A stretch of 64,000 bases of DNA from Undibacterium hunanense (GCF_014284335.1 NZ_JACOGF010000016.1:1-64000), one strand, 5' to 3'; positions 41,582 to 50,328 are shown, numbered from the stretch's first letter. Translations and numbers: made by a program. Notes: generated from the sequence alone by a model not told the origin.

Positions 41582-41618
41582 AATAAACCCCTGATTATTC
41601 AGGGGTTTATTGTTTTTT
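41582..41618 (+). terminator. terminator at the end of the CRISPR array
   Basis: A perfect 13-pair stem AATAAACCCCTGA/TCAGGGGTTTATT with a TTAT loop, followed by G and six T residues. It starts eight bases after the last repeat and points along the + strand, so it ends crRNA precursor transcription before cas2, which is read from the other side. Confidence 0.92.
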
Positions 41619-41643
41619 GACGCAAGAAAAATGGCTAAATTCA

Positions 41644-41970
41644 TCAAAATAAATCGAACTGATCCGGTATTTTTGGAGCTGCTTGCTTGGCTTTTCCGCG
41701 GAAAGTGATGATACGTTCGTACTGTTTATCAGTAAATTGTAGGATATTTACCTTGCCGCCGCTAGGCAGTTTTTGTTCAACGCGCCTGCAATAGGTCTCA
41801 ACTTGCGTTTGGCTAGTACAAAAGCGCATATAAACTGAAAACTGCGACATCTCAAAACCCATGTCCAGCAATGAGTTGCGAAACTCCGTAGCAGCTTTGC
41901 GCTCGGCTTTCTCTATGACCGGTAAATCAAACATCACTATCATCCACATGATGCGATACCCGCTAAGCAT
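41644..41970 (-). CDS. cas2: CRISPR-associated endonuclease Cas2
   Basis: A 108-residue ferredoxin-fold protein of the type II Cas2 group. WMIVMFDLPV carries the conserved Asp (Asp15), followed by RNSLLDMGFEMSQFSVYMRF. It forms the Cas1-Cas2 integrase that inserts new spacers. It lies 6 bases after cas1 in the same operon and faces the array, 70 bases away. Length is typical. Confidence 0.95.
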   Translation of the reverse strand: MLSGYRIMWMIVMFDLPVIEKAERKAATEFRNSLLDMGFEMSQFSVYMRFCTSQTQVETYCRRVEQKLPSGGKVNILQFTDKQYERIITFRGKAKQAAPKIPDQFDLF

Positions 41971-41976
41971 GACATA

Positions 41977-42906
41977 TTACTCGTCTAACAAAGACGAAGC
42001 CAGATTAAGAGGGAGGCCAGGTAGCGGCAAATCAAGTTTTTCTTTTTCGCCAATAAATATTTGGGCCAAGGAAGTTGCCAATTTTTGAGTGCAAACAATG
42101 ATGGGGGTGACGCCTGCACTGGTTTGCATATCATCGTACATGGTGCGGACCAAGGCACGTTTGGTTTCTGGCGTAACCATGTCTTCCCCCTGTTTTTGTA
42201 GTTGCCACACTTTTAAATCCACCATGGGGCGAAAAGGTTCCATCAAGTCATCAACCAGGCGCATGGCGTTGCCCTGATTACTGTGATGCAATCCAAGCGT
42301 TGGGTGTAGCCCTGCAGAAACCACAGCACGCGCCGTGGTGGCACGTAATACGGTATAGCCATAGTTGAGCATGGCATTGAGTCCGCCGCCTTGCTGGTCG
42401 CGCCTGAAGCTTTCGCCAAACAATAGAGTCCAATAACGCCTTGCACCTTGCGCCTCAAAATTATCAGGGTCACCAGAGCGCACTTTACGTACGAGAGATG
42501 AAAGTGGAATGCTAGGCGCACTGGCCGCTTCTAGCGCAGCAGCTTGCTGCTGTAACTTGGATTTAACGATGTCCGCCCACAATCGCTTAATGGTGGGTTG
42601 CGATGCCGCAATTTGTGCATCAAAGCGCTTGGCCTGCTGGTAGTTGCCTTCTATTGGCAATAGCATGCCTGCAGCATTGTGATTAGCTGCGCATAGGACA
42701 AAAGGTGCGCAGCGTTCTGCCAGGGCGATTAAAAGATTATTGGTATAACTGAGACCATGTGCATTCGCAATTACTGCAGCAATGTCATCTAAAGGCACCT
42801 GGCCTAGTTCTTTGCGTTGCCCTTCGGTATCTTGTACCACCATGAAGCCGCGAGAGAGAAATAAATGTCTGCGGTCGTCAGCTATTTCTACAATGCGGCC
42901 TATCAT
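41977..42906 (-). CDS. cas1: CRISPR-associated integrase Cas1, type II
   Basis: A 309-residue Cas1. The N-terminal beta domain has VPLDDIAAVIANAHGLSYTN; the helical catalytic domain has NFEAQGARRYW (Glu151), GLHHSNQGNAM (His207 or His208) and DDLMEPFRPMVD (Glu223), the metal-binding triad. Together with Cas2 it captures and integrates spacers. There are five bases between the cas9 stop and its ATG, so translation is coupled. No cas4 or csn2 is present, which makes the locus subtype II-C. Confidence 0.96.
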   Translation of the reverse strand: MIGRIVEIADDRRHLFLSRGFMVVQDTEGQRKELGQVPLDDIAAVIANAHGLSYTNNLLIALAERCAPFVLCAANHNAAGMLLPIEGNYQQAKRFDAQIAASQPTIKRLWADIVKSKLQQQAAALEAASAPSIPLSSLVRKVRSGDPDNFEAQGARRYWTLLFGESFRRDQQGGGLNAMLNYGYTVLRATTARAVVSAGLHPTLGLHHSNQGNAMRLVDDLMEPFRPMVDLKVWQLQKQGEDMVTPETKRALVRTMYDDMQTSAGVTPIIVCTQKLATSLAQIFIGEKEKLDLPLPGLPLNLASSLLDE

Positions 42907-42911
42907 GGTAA

Positions 42912-45900
42912 CTACTCCTTGAATCCAGGGTCACGAAGAGTACCAATTGGTGAAATGGTAATTCTTCGTGCATGGAGTTTGCGAAGTGTGCTAGCTGGTG
43001 CGCCCAAGTATTTTATTTCACCGGAGTCCACGCGCTTACGTACGTTTGCCTCTCTATGTTCAATTAACCATGTCCTACCATCGCCTTGCAGCTTGGCAAC
43101 GCGAAGAATTTGTTTACCGCTGCCATTTTCTATTATCACATTGTCGTCAATCATTAGTCGCATGACTAAAGGTTGTCCACTTAAGCTAATTTCTGGGTTT
43201 CGTAATTTCTTTACTCCTCCGGAGCGGACAATTTGATAAGCAAAAAAAGTTGAAATTACTTCACTTTCCCATTTACCTTTCTCATTTCGCACAATCTCAA
43301 TGCAATAGTTACTGTCCCCCTTGTATCCCTTATAAGGCCGGGGCTCTCCATTTTCTAGTACTCCGTGTCTGTCCAATGCTTTTACGCTGGTAAAAGGAAT
43401 GACTTTCAGACTTTCTTCGATTTTTGTACGTTTCCCATCGATAAATTTATGTACGCTTACTTTGCCGTTGCTTAGCAGTGAATAGGCTGTGTCATTGTGC
43501 ATAGCACCTTCATGACTGTGATCGGGCTTGTGGCTAACCCAAATGTTATTCACAGCTCGTACAACATGGTCGTAATAAGAAGGCCATGGCAAAGGCATGT
43601 CCTCAACCAGCCGATTAAGTTGTCGTTCGCGTGCACTTGCGCTGGCCTGTGCAAAGCGCTGTAGCAGGCCTTGGTCAGTTACTGCTATTACACAAGCATC
43701 TACAGCATGGTGCCGATGGTCGTTGCGGTTCTTTTCTCCGTTTAAGCCTAGGACGTTATTTAAGCCAAATTTTTTCCTTAGCATGGCTGTCATCTGACCT
43801 GGAATAACGCGTGTATCCGGACAAATTAATTGCACGTATTCACGCGCTATTCTGCTCATGTACCTCGTATCGTTTAGTGCGCGAGCAAGGAAACCTGCAT
43901 CGTCTTTTAACCAACGCTCATAACCATCTTTTGCAAAGCGATAGCGCTTTGCTTTAGGCATCTGCTCGGCTCTACCAAGTATGTTGTCATATTCAAATCC
44001 GGCGATCTGATTCTGCCCGAATGCATCCCATGGAGTGCGATTTCCTTTGAGTCTGTTTGCTTGTCTCATAGCTACTGTTTTGTTGTTGAGGCTATCATCC
44101 AGTGTCAAAGAAAATGGCAGGATGTGCTCTACTTCAACTTCATCACTAAGTAACGTGTGCGCATTGATTCTTGCTCCAGAATAGGGGCAATGTCTATCGG
44201 CAGGGTCGAAACTAAGTTCTTTCCAGAGTATCATTTTCTGAATATCAGCGTGCCTTACTCTTTCTTCACTTATGTTCAAAATTCCGGCAATTTCAGTTTT
44301 AATTTGACTGTTGCGTTTTTGATTTTCCGCCTGACGCTTGCTTTCATTGTCACGCTGCTCTTTACTTTGTTTAAGGTCTCTGGCGACTTCGACTATGACC
44401 TCTCTTGGATGACCATATTGCTTTATGAGTGCGTTGACGACGAGACGAATCTGATTTAATCCTATATGTACTGTTGGGTTGGCGATGCGGCCATATCGTC
44501 TTTCATCGGTGTCGTCCGCCTTTCCTGTTCCAAATCCGACGTGGCGTTGCAAAGCCTGGCCGTAGTACGGCAGTTCAGGAAAAATCTCGCCACTCGCGGA
44601 GAGACTAATATTGCTGTGATGTTCAAAACCCGCAGCGATAACCGCCTTGTCATAAGTGACTACATCACGCCTTAGTTCAGGGAGAATTCGTGCCAGTGCT
44701 TTTATTGAAAGGCTGCCATACCCTTCCGGCAAAGCTGTATTTGCTATGCTTTCGGCTCTCTCTTCGCCTATTCCAGTTTCTTCAATCAACCATCGTATTA
44801 GCTTTGCAAGATTTTCTTCTGTGATTAATTGCAGCACGATAGCATCTTGTTTTTCTTCGCTAAATGAAAACCAGTCCTTTCCAAAGCATTCATTGGAACT
44901 CATTTTTACTGTCGTAATATTTCCTTTGAGTTCTTGGCGTTTCGGGTCCTCAAAATTGAAGTTGACGTTGCCAATACCAGGCAAGTTCTTTATTTGGGTA
45001 AATGTTCGCTTGCTGTTTTCTTCGAGTGCCTTAACCAGTGCATCTCTTTGTGTCAAAGTCAGTGCTTCCTCGCGCATATACTCCCTGAGTATCCGCAAAT
45101 TATTCACTTCCTGATAGATGCGAAATCTTTGTGTGCTAGGCAGTGCCAGAGGTGCACGTTCTTCATCGGGTAAAAAAGTACAACGACCAGGCTTGACAGG
45201 TTTGAGTGGACGTTGATGTAGCAGAACGTCTTTGAGATCTTGATATGCTGCTTCAGTGTAAAGGTGAGGTTTGAATTCGGCTTGTTTTTTCCAAAGCGCA
45301 TCAAACTCTGCTTCTATCATTGCTCTGTCTATGTAAAGATCATAGCTCTTATCAAGACGTGTCTTACCATCGTCTTTGGTGACTTTGGCTTCGCGATATC
45401 TGGCGCGGACGGTTTTCCCTGCCGCGTCACGTTTGTACAGCCATTCGCCAACGGTTCGACAATTTTCCTCGACCATCGCAGTACGTAGTTTACTAATAGC
45501 GGTTTTTAATGCCCCGCTATCATTGTCTTTTTTATCGGTTTTACGGTTACTTTTAAAGCCACGCCTTTGATTGATGTGGAACAAAGCTCTGCCAAACTCT
45601 CCGGGTGTCAGTTCTTCATCCAGGCCGGTACCTCTCAAATGATAGGGGTTCAGAGTTTCCAATGCTTTTCTTTGTTCCTCGTCAGAAGGGAAAAAACCAT
45701 GTTCAATCAATGAGCGCATCATTCGTGCTTTACGTTTAAGCAGTCGGTCACGCCGTCTGCGCATTGCACGCGCTTCTCTACGAGTTACAGCGAGTGAAGA
45801 ACCATCTTTCGGATTTCGGCCATTTGAAAATATTCGAACTCCTGCTTTAATAATGGCGCAGGGCAAGTTTTGTGCGTTCAGGCGTATCATTGCCCAACCC

Positions 45901-45953
45901 AAGGAAGTTGATCCCAAGTCTAAGGACAGGCGATATATCATTTTTCCAAGCAT
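42912..45953 (-). CDS. cas9: CRISPR-associated endonuclease Cas9, type II-C
   Basis: A compact Cas9 of 1013 residues from the ATG at 45953, which follows GGAG; a start 12 bases upstream would give 1017. Numbered from that longer form, RuvC-I is SLDLGSTSLGWA (Asp16), the Arg-rich bridge helix spans 62-82, RuvC-II has VIVEVARD (Glu526), HNH is EVEHILPFS with His614 and Asn637 in RQANRLKG, and RuvC-III is HRHHAVDA (His753, Asp756). All catalytic residues are present, so it should cut both strands. The C-terminal 200 residues hold the wedge and PAM-interacting domains; the PAM is not predictable. It leads the cas9-cas1-cas2 operon. Confidence 0.97.
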   Translation of the reverse strand: MLGKMIYRLSLDLGSTSLGWAMIRLNAQNLPCAIIKAGVRIFSNGRNPKDGSSLAVTRREARAMRRRRDRLLKRKARMMRSLIEHGFFPSDEEQRKALETLNPYHLRGTGLDEELTPGEFGRALFHINQRRGFKSNRKTDKKDNDSGALKTAISKLRTAMVEENCRTVGEWLYKRDAAGKTVRARYREAKVTKDDGKTRLDKSYDLYIDRAMIEAEFDALWKKQAEFKPHLYTEAAYQDLKDVLLHQRPLKPVKPGRCTFLPDEERAPLALPSTQRFRIYQEVNNLRILREYMREEALTLTQRDALVKALEENSKRTFTQIKNLPGIGNVNFNFEDPKRQELKGNITTVKMSSNECFGKDWFSFSEEKQDAIVLQLITEENLAKLIRWLIEETGIGEERAESIANTALPEGYGSLSIKALARILPELRRDVVTYDKAVIAAGFEHHSNISLSASGEIFPELPYYGQALQRHVGFGTGKADDTDERRYGRIANPTVHIGLNQIRLVVNALIKQYGHPREVIVEVARDLKQSKEQRDNESKRQAENQKRNSQIKTEIAGILNISEERVRHADIQKMILWKELSFDPADRHCPYSGARINAHTLLSDEVEVEHILPFSLTLDDSLNNKTVAMRQANRLKGNRTPWDAFGQNQIAGFEYDNILGRAEQMPKAKRYRFAKDGYERWLKDDAGFLARALNDTRYMSRIAREYVQLICPDTRVIPGQMTAMLRKKFGLNNVLGLNGEKNRNDHRHHAVDACVIAVTDQGLLQRFAQASASARERQLNRLVEDMPLPWPSYYDHVVRAVNNIWVSHKPDHSHEGAMHNDTAYSLLSNGKVSVHKFIDGKRTKIEESLKVIPFTSVKALDRHGVLENGEPRPYKGYKGDSNYCIEIVRNEKGKWESEVISTFFAYQIVRSGGVKKLRNPEISLSGQPLVMRLMIDDNVIIENGSGKQILRVAKLQGDGRTWLIEHREANVRKRVDSGEIKYLGAPASTLRKLHARRITISPIGTLRDPGFKE

Positions 45954-45982
45954 GTGCCGCTCCATGTTATTTTACTAATACA

Positions 45983-46011
45983 TTGACTTTACAATAATAT
46001 TGACATAACAT
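45983..46011 (+). promoter_or_regulatory. promoter of the tracrRNA
   Basis: TTGACT (45983-45988), a 17-base spacer and TAACAT (46006-46011) form a sigma-70-like promoter. A start at about 46018 would place the anti-repeat at the 5' end of the transcript. The cas9 promoter must lie in the same AT-rich 60 bases on the opposite strand, but I could not fix it. Confidence 0.6.
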
Positions 46012-46017
46012 ACAAGC

Positions 46018-46106
46018 ATTATCAGATTGGGATATGTGCTCTGAACGCTAACAAGCTGAAAGATGCACCAAATGAAAAGGCCGCTATATGCGGCCTTTTG
46101 CTTTTT
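46018..46106 (+). ncRNA. tracrRNA
   Basis: The anti-repeat at 46023-46044 is a perfect 22-base complement of repeat positions 8-29. After a short mismatch (internal loop of about five bases), AAC (46050-46052) pairs with the leading GTT of the repeat, giving the bulged duplex typical of type II. A short linker fold around AAGCTGAAAGATGC may be the nexus. A perfect 10-pair terminator hairpin (AAAAGGCCGC/GCGGCCTTTT, 46075-46099) then ends in five T residues. The estimated length is about 89 nt. It lies upstream of and divergent from cas9. Exact 5' end is inferred. Confidence 0.88.
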
Positions 46107-46268
46107 GCGCGTTGCATATCCTTCTGCCATCACAAAAATTAAGAAATTTAATTGCGCAAAGAATAAGCTAATGTATGGATTATTAGTGTAATGGCGATGT
46201 CTTGATTGTGGGGAGTAGAGCGGTGCATCTGGTCATCGTGAATGGATTATTTTTGATAGTGATGGCCT

Positions 46269-47126
46269 ATGCTACTTGATCTCAATACCGTTTTTCACAG
46301 CGAGCTTTTATCCATTCGCCATGGCATTGCGCGGCCATCGCCTGATGGGGTGAGCAATATTGAGTGCGAGTCAGCGGATTTGATTTTGTTGCCGATCAAG
46401 GGGGTGTTTGCCAAGCATGATGGGCCCAGGCAGCATTTTATTGCCAACCCTAATCACGGAATATTGCTGGGTGCGGGCAGGCCGTATCGCATCAGTTTTC
46501 TTGATCAGGTCGGGGACGAATCCCTGGTGCTGGATTTTCCGAAAGAGGTGTTGGCAAGCGTGCTGGTTGAGGCTGTTGCTGGCGAGGATTTTGGTTCGTC
46601 TGCTCTTGCACCGCATTGTCTGCTTTCGCCTGCCAGCGTGATGAATCGTGAACTGTTATGGCGACATTTAAGACAGGCTGTTGTTGACTCTCTGGCGGTA
46701 GAAGAGATCAGTCTCGCCATGCTGACCGGGGCGTTGCAGGCAGCCAGTGTGCGTGGTCGTCTTTCTGATCGCGGCAAACAGTCAGTGACGATGGCGCGCC
46801 GGCGCCAGCAGGTTGAAACCGTGAAGGAATTGATTTCTCTTCATGCCAATCAGGACTGGACGCTGACCAGCCTGGCGCGCCATGCGCATACGTCGCCTTT
46901 TCATTTGGCCAGAGTATTCCGGGAGCAGGTGGGTGTGCCTGTGCACCGCTATCTGATACGCACACGTCTTGGCAAAGCGCTGGAGGCAATGCAGTCGGCA
47001 GAGCTGGACTTTGCCGCCATCGCGCATGCGAATGGCTTTGCCAGTCACAGCCATTTTACGTCCAGTTTCCGGTCGCTATTTGGATTGACGCCTTCTCAGT
47101 CACGTCAGCGTATGGCTATCTATTAA
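46269..47126 (+). CDS. AraC-family transcriptional regulator
   Basis: A 285-residue protein with a C-terminal double helix-turn-helix (about 185-282): DWTLTSLARHAHTSPFHLAR, VGVPVHRYLIRTRLGKALE, and DFAAIAHANGFASHSHFTSS followed by FRSLFGLTPSQSR. The N-terminal part looks like a cupin-type ligand domain without a recognised ligand. It stands alone between the CRISPR locus and livM, about 160 bases from the tracrRNA terminator. Its target is unknown; no clear divergent partner is present. Confidence 0.88.
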   Translation: MLLDLNTVFHSELLSIRHGIARPSPDGVSNIECESADLILLPIKGVFAKHDGPRQHFIANPNHGILLGAGRPYRISFLDQVGDESLVLDFPKEVLASVLVEAVAGEDFGSSALAPHCLLSPASVMNRELLWRHLRQAVVDSLAVEEISLAMLTGALQAASVRGRLSDRGKQSVTMARRRQQVETVKELISLHANQDWTLTSLARHAHTSPFHLARVFREQVGVPVHRYLIRTRLGKALEAMQSAELDFAAIAHANGFASHSHFTSSFRSLFGLTPSQSRQRMAIY

Positions 47127-47320
47127 GGTTGTCAGGTATGGGTTGAGCAAGATTATGGTAGCGGCTGTCTGGTCTGATAGTTAAGATGGATGGCATTTAT
47201 CTAGTCTGAAATATCAAGCGCGAAAGTCACCATGCACTTTTCCATGAAAGCCAGGTTTGCCATCTTGTTTCTTGCATCTTCCTGTGGTGGTCTACGTAGC
47301 CAACGGTGGGTAGACCTTCC

Positions 47321-48523
47321 ATGAATCATTATTTCACGGCAAAGGCTGGTTTTGTCCGGGCTTATTCTCCTTTGTTGCTATTGGGCCTTGCCATTGCCTT
47401 TCCATTTTTTGCTGCGCAGTTTGGCAATTCATGGGTGCGTATCATGGATTTTGCCTTGCTGTATGTGATGCTGGCACTGGGCCTGAATATCGTGGTTGGT
47501 TTTGCCGGTCTGCTGGATCTGGGGTATATCGCTTTTTATGCGATGGGTGCTTATATGACGGCCTTGCTGGCGTCGCCGCAGTTTGTATATGTGCTGGAAT
47601 CTTTCATCAACACTTTCCCGTTGGTCGGTAATGCCTTGTTGTGGTTGTGCGGGCCGGATGTGGCTGCGCATGGCATACATTTGTCGGTGTGGCTGATTGT
47701 CCCGCTGGCGGCTGCACTGGCCGCCGCACTGGGGGTGTTGCTGGGTGCTCCTACTTTAAAACTGCGTGGTGATTATCTGGCTGTGGTGACGCTGGGGTTT
47801 GGTGAAATTGTGCGTATCTTTATCATCAACCTGAATGCCCCGGTCAATATTACCGATGGGCCAAAAGGCATCATTGCGATTGACCCTGTACGTCTGTTCG
47901 GGGTGTCACTCAGTGGTGAGGTGGGATCGCATGCGACGGTGCAGGTGGGTGGTTTTTCCATGCCTTCTGTGAATGCGTATTACTTTCTGTTTCTGGCATT
48001 ATGCGTGGCAATTATTTTTGTCACGATACGTTTGCATGATTCTCGCCTGGGGCGTGCTTTTGTGGCGATACGCGAAGATGAAACCGCCGCGCAGGCGATG
48101 GGTATCAACACCCGCAATATCAAGCTGCTGGCATTTGCAATGGGGGCGTCGTTTGGCGGTGTGGCAGGGGCGATGTTTGCGGCTTTCCAGGGTTTTGTGT
48201 CGCCAGAATCGTTCTCGCTCAATGAGTCGATTACGGTATTGTCGATGGTGATTATTGGCGGCATAGGGCATATCCCCGGTGTTATTTTGGGCGCTGTGAC
48301 ACTGGCCGTGTTGCCAGAGGTTTTACGTTATATTGTGTTGCCGGTGCAGCAGTATTTGTTTGGTCAGGTGCTGGTCGAGCCTGAAATATTGCGTCAGCTA
48401 CTGATAGGTCTGGCCATGGTGACTATCATGCTGAAACGTCCGGCAGGTTTGTGGCCCCAACCCAGGCATGAAGACAAGATGGTGTCGGCTGTTCTGGTGC
48501 CGTCAATCGCCAAAGGTAGCTAG
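47321..48523 (+). CDS. livM: branched-chain amino acid ABC transporter permease LivM-type
   Basis: A 400-residue polytopic inner-membrane permease with about ten hydrophobic segments. Family marks are YVMLALGLNIVVGFAGLLDLGY near the N-terminus, LKLRGDYLAVVTLGFGEIVR, ITDGPKGI, and the coupling region GRAFVAIREDETAAQAMGI. The ATG at 47321 is chosen over an upstream GTG at 47306. The usual partners livH, livG, livF and the binding protein are not in this window, so it is an orphan or a remnant of a larger set. The TAG stop coincides with the border of an inserted palindromic element. Confidence 0.88.
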   Translation: MNHYFTAKAGFVRAYSPLLLLGLAIAFPFFAAQFGNSWVRIMDFALLYVMLALGLNIVVGFAGLLDLGYIAFYAMGAYMTALLASPQFVYVLESFINTFPLVGNALLWLCGPDVAAHGIHLSVWLIVPLAAALAAALGVLLGAPTLKLRGDYLAVVTLGFGEIVRIFIINLNAPVNITDGPKGIIAIDPVRLFGVSLSGEVGSHATVQVGGFSMPSVNAYYFLFLALCVAIIFVTIRLHDSRLGRAFVAIREDETAAQAMGINTRNIKLLAFAMGASFGGVAGAMFAAFQGFVSPESFSLNESITVLSMVIIGGIGHIPGVILGAVTLAVLPEVLRYIVLPVQQYLFGQVLVEPEILRQLLIGLAMVTIMLKRPAGLWPQPRHEDKMVSAVLVPSIAKGS

Positions 48524-48766
48524 AACTCATTTCATAAATAGGAGCGAGATGCGTTTGCCTCATAACGCGGGCTGGCAATGGGCCTATTGACAACGAGTCC
48601 AACGCAGTCCAGCACGCGTTATGAGGCAAACCCTTCGGGAACTGACGATTTGGGCGTATTGCAGCGTTGTGCCGCTTGCTAAGGCACCAGCCTTAGCTGC
48701 GCGTCACGCCTTGCACTACATCCCAAATCGTCTTGTTCGCACTCACTCCTATTTATGAAATGAGTT
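48524..48766. mobile_element. 243-bp MITE-like nested palindrome
   Basis: Terminal inverted repeats of about 26 bases (48524-48549 and 48741-48766) match with one mismatch. CTAG flanks both ends (48520-48523 and 48767-48770), as expected for a 4-base target duplication of the YTAR type used by IS5-group elements. Inside are a 17-base perfect inverted repeat (GTTTGCCTCATAACGCG at 48553-48569 and its complement at 48615-48631), an 11-base one (48644-48654 with 48722-48732) and a small GCTAAGGC/GCCTTAGC hairpin. There is no transposase frame. The parent element is not identified. Confidence 0.7.
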
Positions 48767-48770
48767 CTAG

Positions 48771-49262
48771 TAATGCGGGCAGGCTGTTGGTATTGATTTG
48801 GATATATGTGTGAGCAATTTGCTTGATCACTTAGACTGACAAAGCTTGCTGAGGCTGCATGCCAGCCGTGCAGAAGGGTGCGGTTCGGCCAGGTTGCGTG
48901 TCATGCCTGCCAATGGGGCTGCCAATGGGGCTACCTTCGGGCCATATCAAAATATGGGTTTCCGGTACGACGGAACTTCGCTTGCCCCTGTCATTTCCCG
49001 CTGTTAAAAGAACAAAATCAGCTGTTGCGGCAATGGCTGCAACGGGCACATGCTTCCTCTTTTGTCTTGGTTGCATGGGGGCAACGTACTATAATCCCTG
49101 CTGTACTGGCGAATAAACAAATCGTGCGGACTGCATGAAACAAGTGGACGGAGGCCCTACGCTTCAGTATTCTTGCATTATTCCTATGGGCAGCGTCGCC
49201 TGCCCTCTGGGGGATGTGCCGTTTCATTTTGCCGGCATATCTGGCACGCTAAGGATGAAACC
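48771..49262. other. gene-poor stretch without clear features
   Basis: About 490 bases between the palindromic element and the next small gene. Short open frames exist but show no ribosome site and no protein-like composition. A doubled TGCCAATGGGGC unit occurs near 48910. An AT-rich promoter-like area (ACTATAATCCC, near 49090) may drive the following genes. Confidence 0.5.
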
Positions 49263-49568
49263 ATGCTGATCACCGATTTGACATCGCTAACCGACGCGCA
49301 GGAGGATAGCTTGCAGGCAGAACACGCCGTTCATGATGCAACGCTCGTCGCTGTGCAGCGGGTGCTTGCGCTGGAAGCGGAAGTGAAGCGCTTGCGGGAT
49401 GTGTCTGCCGTCATGCCTGCTGATGCCCGGCAAGACCCGGTATGGAAAGATAAAGTTGCTCACCTGCTAAGCCGGGTTGTCTTGTTCAGGCTTGCTGTTT
49501 CTGATGAACACGGGCGTGCGCATGCAGCACCACCATCTGTCCGGACAGGGGATGGCGTAGTGGAATGA
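49263..49568 (+). CDS. small hypothetical protein
   Basis: A 101-residue predicted protein starting at the ATG at 49263. It is acidic and helical in the first two thirds (DAQEDSLQAEHAVHDATLVA, VLALEAEVKRLRDVS), suggesting a short coiled coil, and less structured at the C-terminus. No family is recognised. It lies 67 bases before the DUF3334 gene on the same strand and may be its operon partner. Its reality is uncertain, because an upstream in-frame extension of 90 bases is also open. Confidence 0.45.
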   Translation: MLITDLTSLTDAQEDSLQAEHAVHDATLVAVQRVLALEAEVKRLRDVSAVMPADARQDPVWKDKVAHLLSRVVLFRLAVSDEHGRAHAAPPSVRTGDGVVE

Positions 49569-49635
49569 AGCGACAGGCTGGTGGCTTGTCGCAGGTGATT
49601 TTTGAAATTGTTGTGTAAAAAATTAGGAGTTGGCC

Positions 49636-50328
49636 ATGGCCTCGGAAGAAACTGGTGTGGTGTACGGTACGGAAGACTTGTTGACCAGTTTGTGCAACTC
49701 GGTCATACGGGTGTTGAACGTGGCGACACAAAGCAAGGTACATTATTCGGCCATGGTGCAGCGCATCACCAAGATAGGCCTGAAGCCGGACATCGGTTGC
49801 TTCGTGCTGTTTGATGGTGGTTTTTCAGGGTTGGTGGTATTGAACTTTGATGGCGATACCGCGCTTGAGATTTACGAAAAATACATGCTCAACATGGGTA
49901 TGCCCAAGTCTGAGCTGGCCACGTCTTTCACTTCGGATGAAGTTGCCAATATTCTGGGTGAACTGATGAATCAGATCGTCGGTGATTTCACCGGCAAGAT
50001 ACGTCGTGAACTACAAACCAATATCACCCAGAACCAGCCCAAGATGCTGGTACTGACCAAGCAGGTCATGCTGAGTGTGGATACCCCGCTGGACAGGCCA
50101 GAACTGCGCCGCGTGTCCTTCTTCACTGAAAAGAATAATATCTTTTACCTGGAACTGGCCATCGACAGGACAGAGTTCATCAAGCTGCATGATTTTGATG
50201 CACATGAAGTGCCTGATCCGGATGCCTTGCTGGACATGCAGCAATCCAGTCAAAAAACAGATGCAGTAGCACCGGCTGCTGCATCAGAAGATGACAATGC
50301 TGAACTGTTGAAGTCTTTGGGGATGTAA
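49636..50328 (+). CDS. DUF3334 family protein (CheX/CheC-like fold)
   Basis: A 230-residue protein; the ATG at 49636 follows AGGAG by seven bases. Segments typical of DUF3334 are VHYSAMVQRI, PDIGCFVLFDGGFSGLVVLN, YMLNMGMPKSELA, and VANILGELMNQIVGDFTGKI followed by RRELQTNITQNQPKML. The ELMNQIVG helix recalls the ExxN motif of CheC/CheX phosphatases, so a role in phospho-signalling is possible but unproven. The tail is Ala/Asp-rich. A strong terminator follows. Confidence 0.8.
   Translation: MASEETGVVYGTEDLLTSLCNSVIRVLNVATQSKVHYSAMVQRITKIGLKPDIGCFVLFDGGFSGLVVLNFDGDTALEIYEKYMLNMGMPKSELATSFTSDEVANILGELMNQIVGDFTGKIRRELQTNITQNQPKMLVLTKQVMLSVDTPLDRPELRRVSFFTEKNNIFYLELAIDRTEFIKLHDFDAHEVPDPDALLDMQQSSQKTDAVAPAAASEDDNAELLKSLGM

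Noticed and set aside
35968..41586. Many open frames with repeated FRSEHISQSVRL or SLTDWDMCSDRN units across the array on both strands
   Set aside because: They are translations of the 36-base CRISPR repeat at a 66-base period (divisible by three) and have no ribosome sites. They are not repeat proteins.
46023..46044. Anti-repeat as an isolated, decayed CRISPR repeat
   Set aside because: It is on the reverse orientation, followed by a tracr-like tail and terminator, and preceded by a promoter, so it is the tracrRNA.
41574..46268. Anti-CRISPR or extra adaptation gene (csn2, cas4) in the cas locus
   Set aside because: No open frame of that kind exists; cas9, cas1 and cas2 are separated by only a few bases and the flanks are non-coding.
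48859..49138. Short frames in the gap after the palindromic element
   Set aside because: Cys/Trp-rich, unlike neighbouring proteins, two frames compete, and no ribosome site is present.
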